A stretch of DNA of 45,361 bases from Eubacteriales Family XIII. Incertae Sedis bacterium (GTDB lineage Bacteria > Bacillota > Clostridia > Peptostreptococcales > Anaerovoracaceae). Of this stretch, positions 42,679-45,361 are shown piece by piece. A program made the translations under genes and the position numbers. The DNA is taken from positions 1 to 45,361 of the forward strand of contig JAISMX010000055.1 in the NCBI GenBank assembly GCA_031276515.1, read 5' to 3'. The first letter of the stretch is position 1. Each line of letters opens with the position of its first letter. The notes under the pieces were generated by a model. That model made no database searches. It saw nothing but the letters and a program-made list of their open reading frames with translations, and was not told the DNA's origin.

Positions 42679-44784
42679 TTATTCGTTTACGCCTTGTTTC
42701 GCGGCGATGACATACTTCTTCCTTTCATCATATTCTGTCCTCTTGCCCCTGTGATAGTGCTGCACGGGGCGCAAATAGCCCACCACGCGGCTCCAAACCT
42801 CCGTTTCCGAACCGCAGTCGGGGCAGGAAAAATGCTCGCCCGCGATGTAGCCGTGCGCGTTGCAGATCGAAAAGGTCGGCGTCAGCGAGATGTACGGCAA
42901 TTTGTAATGCGTGAAGGTCTTTTTGATCAAGCTTTTGGCCACTTCGATGTCGGCGATGCGTTCGCCGAGGTAAAAATGCAGCACGGTGCCGCCCGTGTAG
43001 AGACTCTGCAGCTCGTCCTGCAGGTCGAGGGTTTCGAATATGTCGTCGGTGAAGCCCACGGGCAGCTGGCTGGAATTCGTGTAATACGGCGTTTCGCGCG
43101 TTCCGGCGCAGAGGATGTCCGGATATTTGCCGCGGTCGATGTTCGCGAGGCGGTAGCTCGTACCTTCCGCGGGCGTCGCCTCCAAGTTGTAAAAATGGCC
43201 CGTTTCCTCTTGAATCCGCGCGATCTGCTCGCGCAGGTAGCGCATCGTGTCCAGTGCGAATTTTTGGCCTTTCTCGCTCGTCAGGTCGCTGCCGTCGCCG
43301 AAGAAGTTCAGGCAGGTCTCGTTCATGCCGATGATGCCGATCGTGTTGAAATGATTGTACCAGAATTCGCCCGTGCGGGCCTTGACGTTGCGCAGGTAAT
43401 GCGCGGAATAGGGGTACATGCCGCGCCCGGTCTGGGTTTCGATCACCTTGCGCTTGATCTCGAGGCTGTTCTTCGCCACGTTCACGAGCCGCCAGAGCCG
43501 CGCGCGAAACTCGACCTCGCTCTTTGAAAAATACGCGAGCCTCGGCAGGTTGATCGTCACCACGCCGATGGAACCCGTCATGGGGTTGGAGCCGAACAGG
43601 CCGCCGCCGCGCTTTCTGAGCTCCTTCGTGTCCAGCCGGAGCCGGCAGCACATCGAAAGGGCGTCCTCGGGCGAAAGGTCGGAGTTGATATAATTGGAAA
43701 AATACGGGATTCCGTATTTGCACGTGATTTCCATGAACTTATTCACGACGGGGCTGTCCCAATCGAAGGCGTTCGTCACGTTGATCGTCGGAATCGGGAA
43801 GGTGAACACCCGGCCCTTCGCGTCGCCCTCCAGCATGACGTCGCAGAAGGCTTCGTTGAACATGTCCATCTCGGCTCGGAATTCGCCGTAGGTTTCGGGC
43901 ATCAGCTTGCCGCCCACGACGACGGAGCGATCCTTGAGCGTTTGCGGCGGGACGATGTCGAAGGTCAGGTTCGAGAAGGGACACTGGAAGCCCACGCGCG
44001 TGGGTACGTTGATGTTGAAGATGAATTCCTGGAGCGCCTGCTTGACCTGTTCTTTGTCGAGTCCGTCATAGCGTATGAAGGGCGCGCAATAGGTGTCGAT
44101 CGAGGACCATGCCTGCGCGCCGGCCGTTTCGCCCTGCGTCGTGAAGGTGGAATTCACGATTTGGCCGAGGAGGGCGCGAAGATGTCTCGGCGGCGAAGAT
44201 TCGACCTTACCGCTGACGCCTCCGAAGCCGTCCGTCAGGAGCTGCTGCAAATCCCAGCCCGCGCAGTAGGGGCCGAAGAAGCCGAGATCGTGAATGTGTA
44301 TGTCGCCGTCGATGTGCGCCTGCGCGACCTCGTTCGGATAGATCTCGTGCAGCCAATACTGCTTCGTAAAGGTTTCGCGCACGTAATTGTTCATGCCGTT
44401 GATGGATTTCTGCGTGTTGGCGTTCTCCTGTATCTGCCAGTCCTTGTCGTCGAGGTAATCGGAGAACATCTGTATGGTGGCGCCGATCAGCGCGTTGCTC
44501 TCGCGCGCGCTCCGGCGTTTCTCGCGGTAGAGAATGAATGCCTTGGCCGTCTTGGCGTGGCCGTTCTCGATCAATACCTTCTCGGCCGTGTCCTGAATGT
44601 CCTCCACGAAGGCGGTGCCGTCGGCCTCCTTGGGAACCAGCCGAACCACCTGTTCGCTCAACCTGTGGGCCAGATCAAAATCGCTGCCGCCCACCGCCTC
44701 CGCCGCCTTGTAAAGCGCCCACGCGATCTTCTCTCGCTCAAACGGCGCCATCTCATTGTTCCGCTTCCTTACCCGTGTGATCAT
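42679..44784 (-). CDS. nrdD: Class III anaerobic ribonucleoside-triphosphate reductase
   Basis: 701 residues. An N-terminal ATP-cone (VRKRNNEMAPFEREKIAWAL) senses ATP/dATP; a ten-stranded barrel follows, and the C-terminus has CNAHGY...CPDC zinc ligands and the glycyl-radical segment RVVGYLRPV. It reduces NTPs to dNTPs without oxygen. I start it at ATG 44784, where GGAGG lies 11 bases upstream; the frame extends 12 codons further. It is followed by its activase. Confidence 0.95.
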   Translation of the reverse strand: MITRVRKRNNEMAPFEREKIAWALYKAAEAVGGSDFDLAHRLSEQVVRLVPKEADGTAFVEDIQDTAEKVLIENGHAKTAKAFILYREKRRSARESNALIGATIQMFSDYLDDKDWQIQENANTQKSINGMNNYVRETFTKQYWLHEIYPNEVAQAHIDGDIHIHDLGFFGPYCAGWDLQQLLTDGFGGVSGKVESSPPRHLRALLGQIVNSTFTTQGETAGAQAWSSIDTYCAPFIRYDGLDKEQVKQALQEFIFNINVPTRVGFQCPFSNLTFDIVPPQTLKDRSVVVGGKLMPETYGEFRAEMDMFNEAFCDVMLEGDAKGRVFTFPIPTINVTNAFDWDSPVVNKFMEITCKYGIPYFSNYINSDLSPEDALSMCCRLRLDTKELRKRGGGLFGSNPMTGSIGVVTINLPRLAYFSKSEVEFRARLWRLVNVAKNSLEIKRKVIETQTGRGMYPYSAHYLRNVKARTGEFWYNHFNTIGIIGMNETCLNFFGDGSDLTSEKGQKFALDTMRYLREQIARIQEETGHFYNLEATPAEGTSYRLANIDRGKYPDILCAGTRETPYYTNSSQLPVGFTDDIFETLDLQDELQSLYTGGTVLHFYLGERIADIEVAKSLIKKTFTHYKLPYISLTPTFSICNAHGYIAGEHFSCPDCGSETEVWSRVVGYLRPVQHYHRGKRTEYDERKKYVIAAKQGVNE

Positions 44785-44874
44785 AGCCGTCAAATCCTCC
44801 AATGGCAAAAAATCCGACAATCACAGCCTCACCCATTTCGTACCGGATGGTGTGCGAAAGCCGACGGTCTCATG

Positions 44875-44884
44875 CTATATATTG
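44875..44884 (-). promoter_or_regulatory. NrdR-box-like core over the nrdD -10 region
   Basis: The minus strand reads CAATATATAG, matching the CwATATATwG core of known NrdR boxes and overlapping the -10 element. Only one copy was found, whereas NrdR sites usually come in pairs about 31 bases apart. Confidence 0.45.
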
Positions 44885-44909
44885 TAATGGCAAGGGGGTG
44901 CAATGTCAA
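44881..44909 (-). promoter_or_regulatory. Sigma-70 promoter of the nrdDG operon
   Basis: On the minus strand TTGACA (44909-44904) and TACAAT (44886-44881), spacer 17 bases, giving a leader of about 90 bases. Confidence 0.75.
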
Positions 44910-44963
44910 TTGGAAATCAAAAATAAATCATACCCATGCGATGTGCGATGTGGGATGCGACCG

Positions 44964-45092
44964 CTACCGGTTCTGTGGTTCCGTGTTGTCCGTCCACATT
45001 TCGCATTGCCCGATGACGGTGGAAATCGCTTCTTCGTACCCCTCCGGCGGGTATTTGTATCGTTTCAGCAATTTCTTGACCATTCGCCGCAT
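44964..45092 (-). pseudogene. Remnant of type I restriction R subunit (DUF3387-type C-terminus)
   Basis: A 42-codon frame, MRRMVKKLLKRYKYPPEG and on to IGQCEMWTDN. The KRLL-KYKYPPEG...QCE pattern is the extreme C-terminus of HsdR-type type I restriction proteins (from family memory). The rest of the gene is absent: the frame upstream enters a terminator hairpin and a foreign gene end. Weak ribosome binding site. Most likely a relic, less likely a small stand-alone protein. Confidence 0.5.
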
Positions 45093-45111
45093 CCCCGCGC
45101 CGGCGAACGAA

Positions 45112-45149
45112 AACGCCGGGCATATGGGAAACGATCCCGCATGCCCGGC
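45112..45149 (-). terminator. Intrinsic terminator after the truncated binding protein
   Basis: On the minus strand CGCCGGGCAT pairs with ATGCCCGGCG, with inner GGGA/TCCC pairing, followed by TTTTCGTT. It directly follows the stop at 45162. Confidence 0.75.
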
Positions 45150-45161
45150 GCTTTTCCGCGC

Positions 45162-45361
45162 TCATTCGTTGATCTTGTACACGAGCACGAGCCCGGATTT
45201 TTGGTATATCTGCGCCACCTCCAAGAGATCCATGCCGGCGGAATTCGCCGCGATCAGGTTTGACACCCATGTCACGCCGAAATCCATCGTGCCGTTGTTG
45301 ACCGCCGTGGTTTCGCCTATGTCTCCGCCGCCGGACACGATGTTGACGTCGAGACCGACCG
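45162..45361 (-). CDS. ABC substrate-binding protein fragment (NMT1/SsuA-like), cut at window edge
   Basis: About 65 codons, open to the right edge. LDVNIVSGGGDIG, NNGTMDFGVTWVSNLIAA and VAQIYQKSGLVLVY are the strand-helix pattern of the first lobe of NMT1/SsuA-type periplasmic binding proteins. Such proteins run about 200 residues past this point, but here a TGA follows at once and a terminator after that. So the gene looks truncated at its 3' end. The 5' end is outside the window. Confidence 0.6.
   Translation of the reverse strand, partial: VGLDVNIVSGGGDIGETTAVNNGTMDFGVTWVSNLIAANSAGMDLLEVAQIYQKSGLVLVYKINE

Overview
The window is a GC-rich bacterial chromosome segment packed with catabolic genes. 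Strong AAGGAGG-type ribosome binding sites, frequent TTG starts, oxygen-sensitive enzymes (2-hydroxyacyl-CoA dehydratase, class III ribonucleotide reductase) and a Tad-like locus with very small membrane proteins point to a strict anaerobe, most likely an uncultured member of Clostridia (Bacillota). Synergistota is an alternative I cannot exclude. No tRNA, rRNA, CRISPR array or intact transposase was seen.

Layout. (1) 1-387 is the end of a PD-(D/E)XK nuclease-like protein. (2) 453-10733: a sigma-54 activator with CBS and PAS domains, a good -24/-12 promoter at 2770-2786, then an MFS carrier, a YtcJ-type amidohydrolase, 3-hydroxyacyl-CoA dehydrogenase, enoyl-CoA hydratase, thiolase and a long acyl-CoA dehydrogenase. 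(3) 10873-21878: a second PAS-type sigma-54 activator, a second -24/-12 promoter at 12533-12549, then both subunits of a 2-hydroxyacyl-CoA dehydratase, a TRAP transporter, the dehydratase activator, a CoA-transferase and a class III aminotransferase. (4) 21910-24973: a second TRAP transporter behind its own sigma-70 promoter and a leader terminator. (5) 25100-33933: two overlapping XRE-cupin regulators on the minus strand, facing away from a second amidohydrolase, a sodium:solute symporter, and a thiamine-diphosphate enzyme sandwiched between two unusual D-2-hydroxyacid dehydrogenases. (6) 34180-39769: a compact Tad-like secretion/pilus operon with several tiny membrane proteins. (7) 40150-44784, minus strand: an orphan fused ECF-type ATPase, nrdG and nrdD. 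(8) The right edge holds gene debris: a short relic of a type I restriction R subunit and a truncated substrate-binding protein.

Working together (inference): regions 2-5 look like a peripheral fermentation island. Carriers import a carboxylate, amide or acylated amino acid. The amidohydrolases free it, and the aminotransferase and D-2-hydroxyacid dehydrogenases convert amino acid to 2-oxo acid to 2-hydroxyacid. CoA-transferase and dehydratase give the enoyl-CoA, and the acyl-CoA dehydrogenase or the hydratase/dehydrogenase/thiolase set reduces or oxidises it. The substrate cannot be named from sequence.

The least explained items are a 145-nt near-perfect hairpin inside the first TRAP operon, a dispersed intergenic repeat, the small MKQ-type membrane peptides of the Tad-like operon, and the dehydrogenase-TPP enzyme-dehydrogenase trio.
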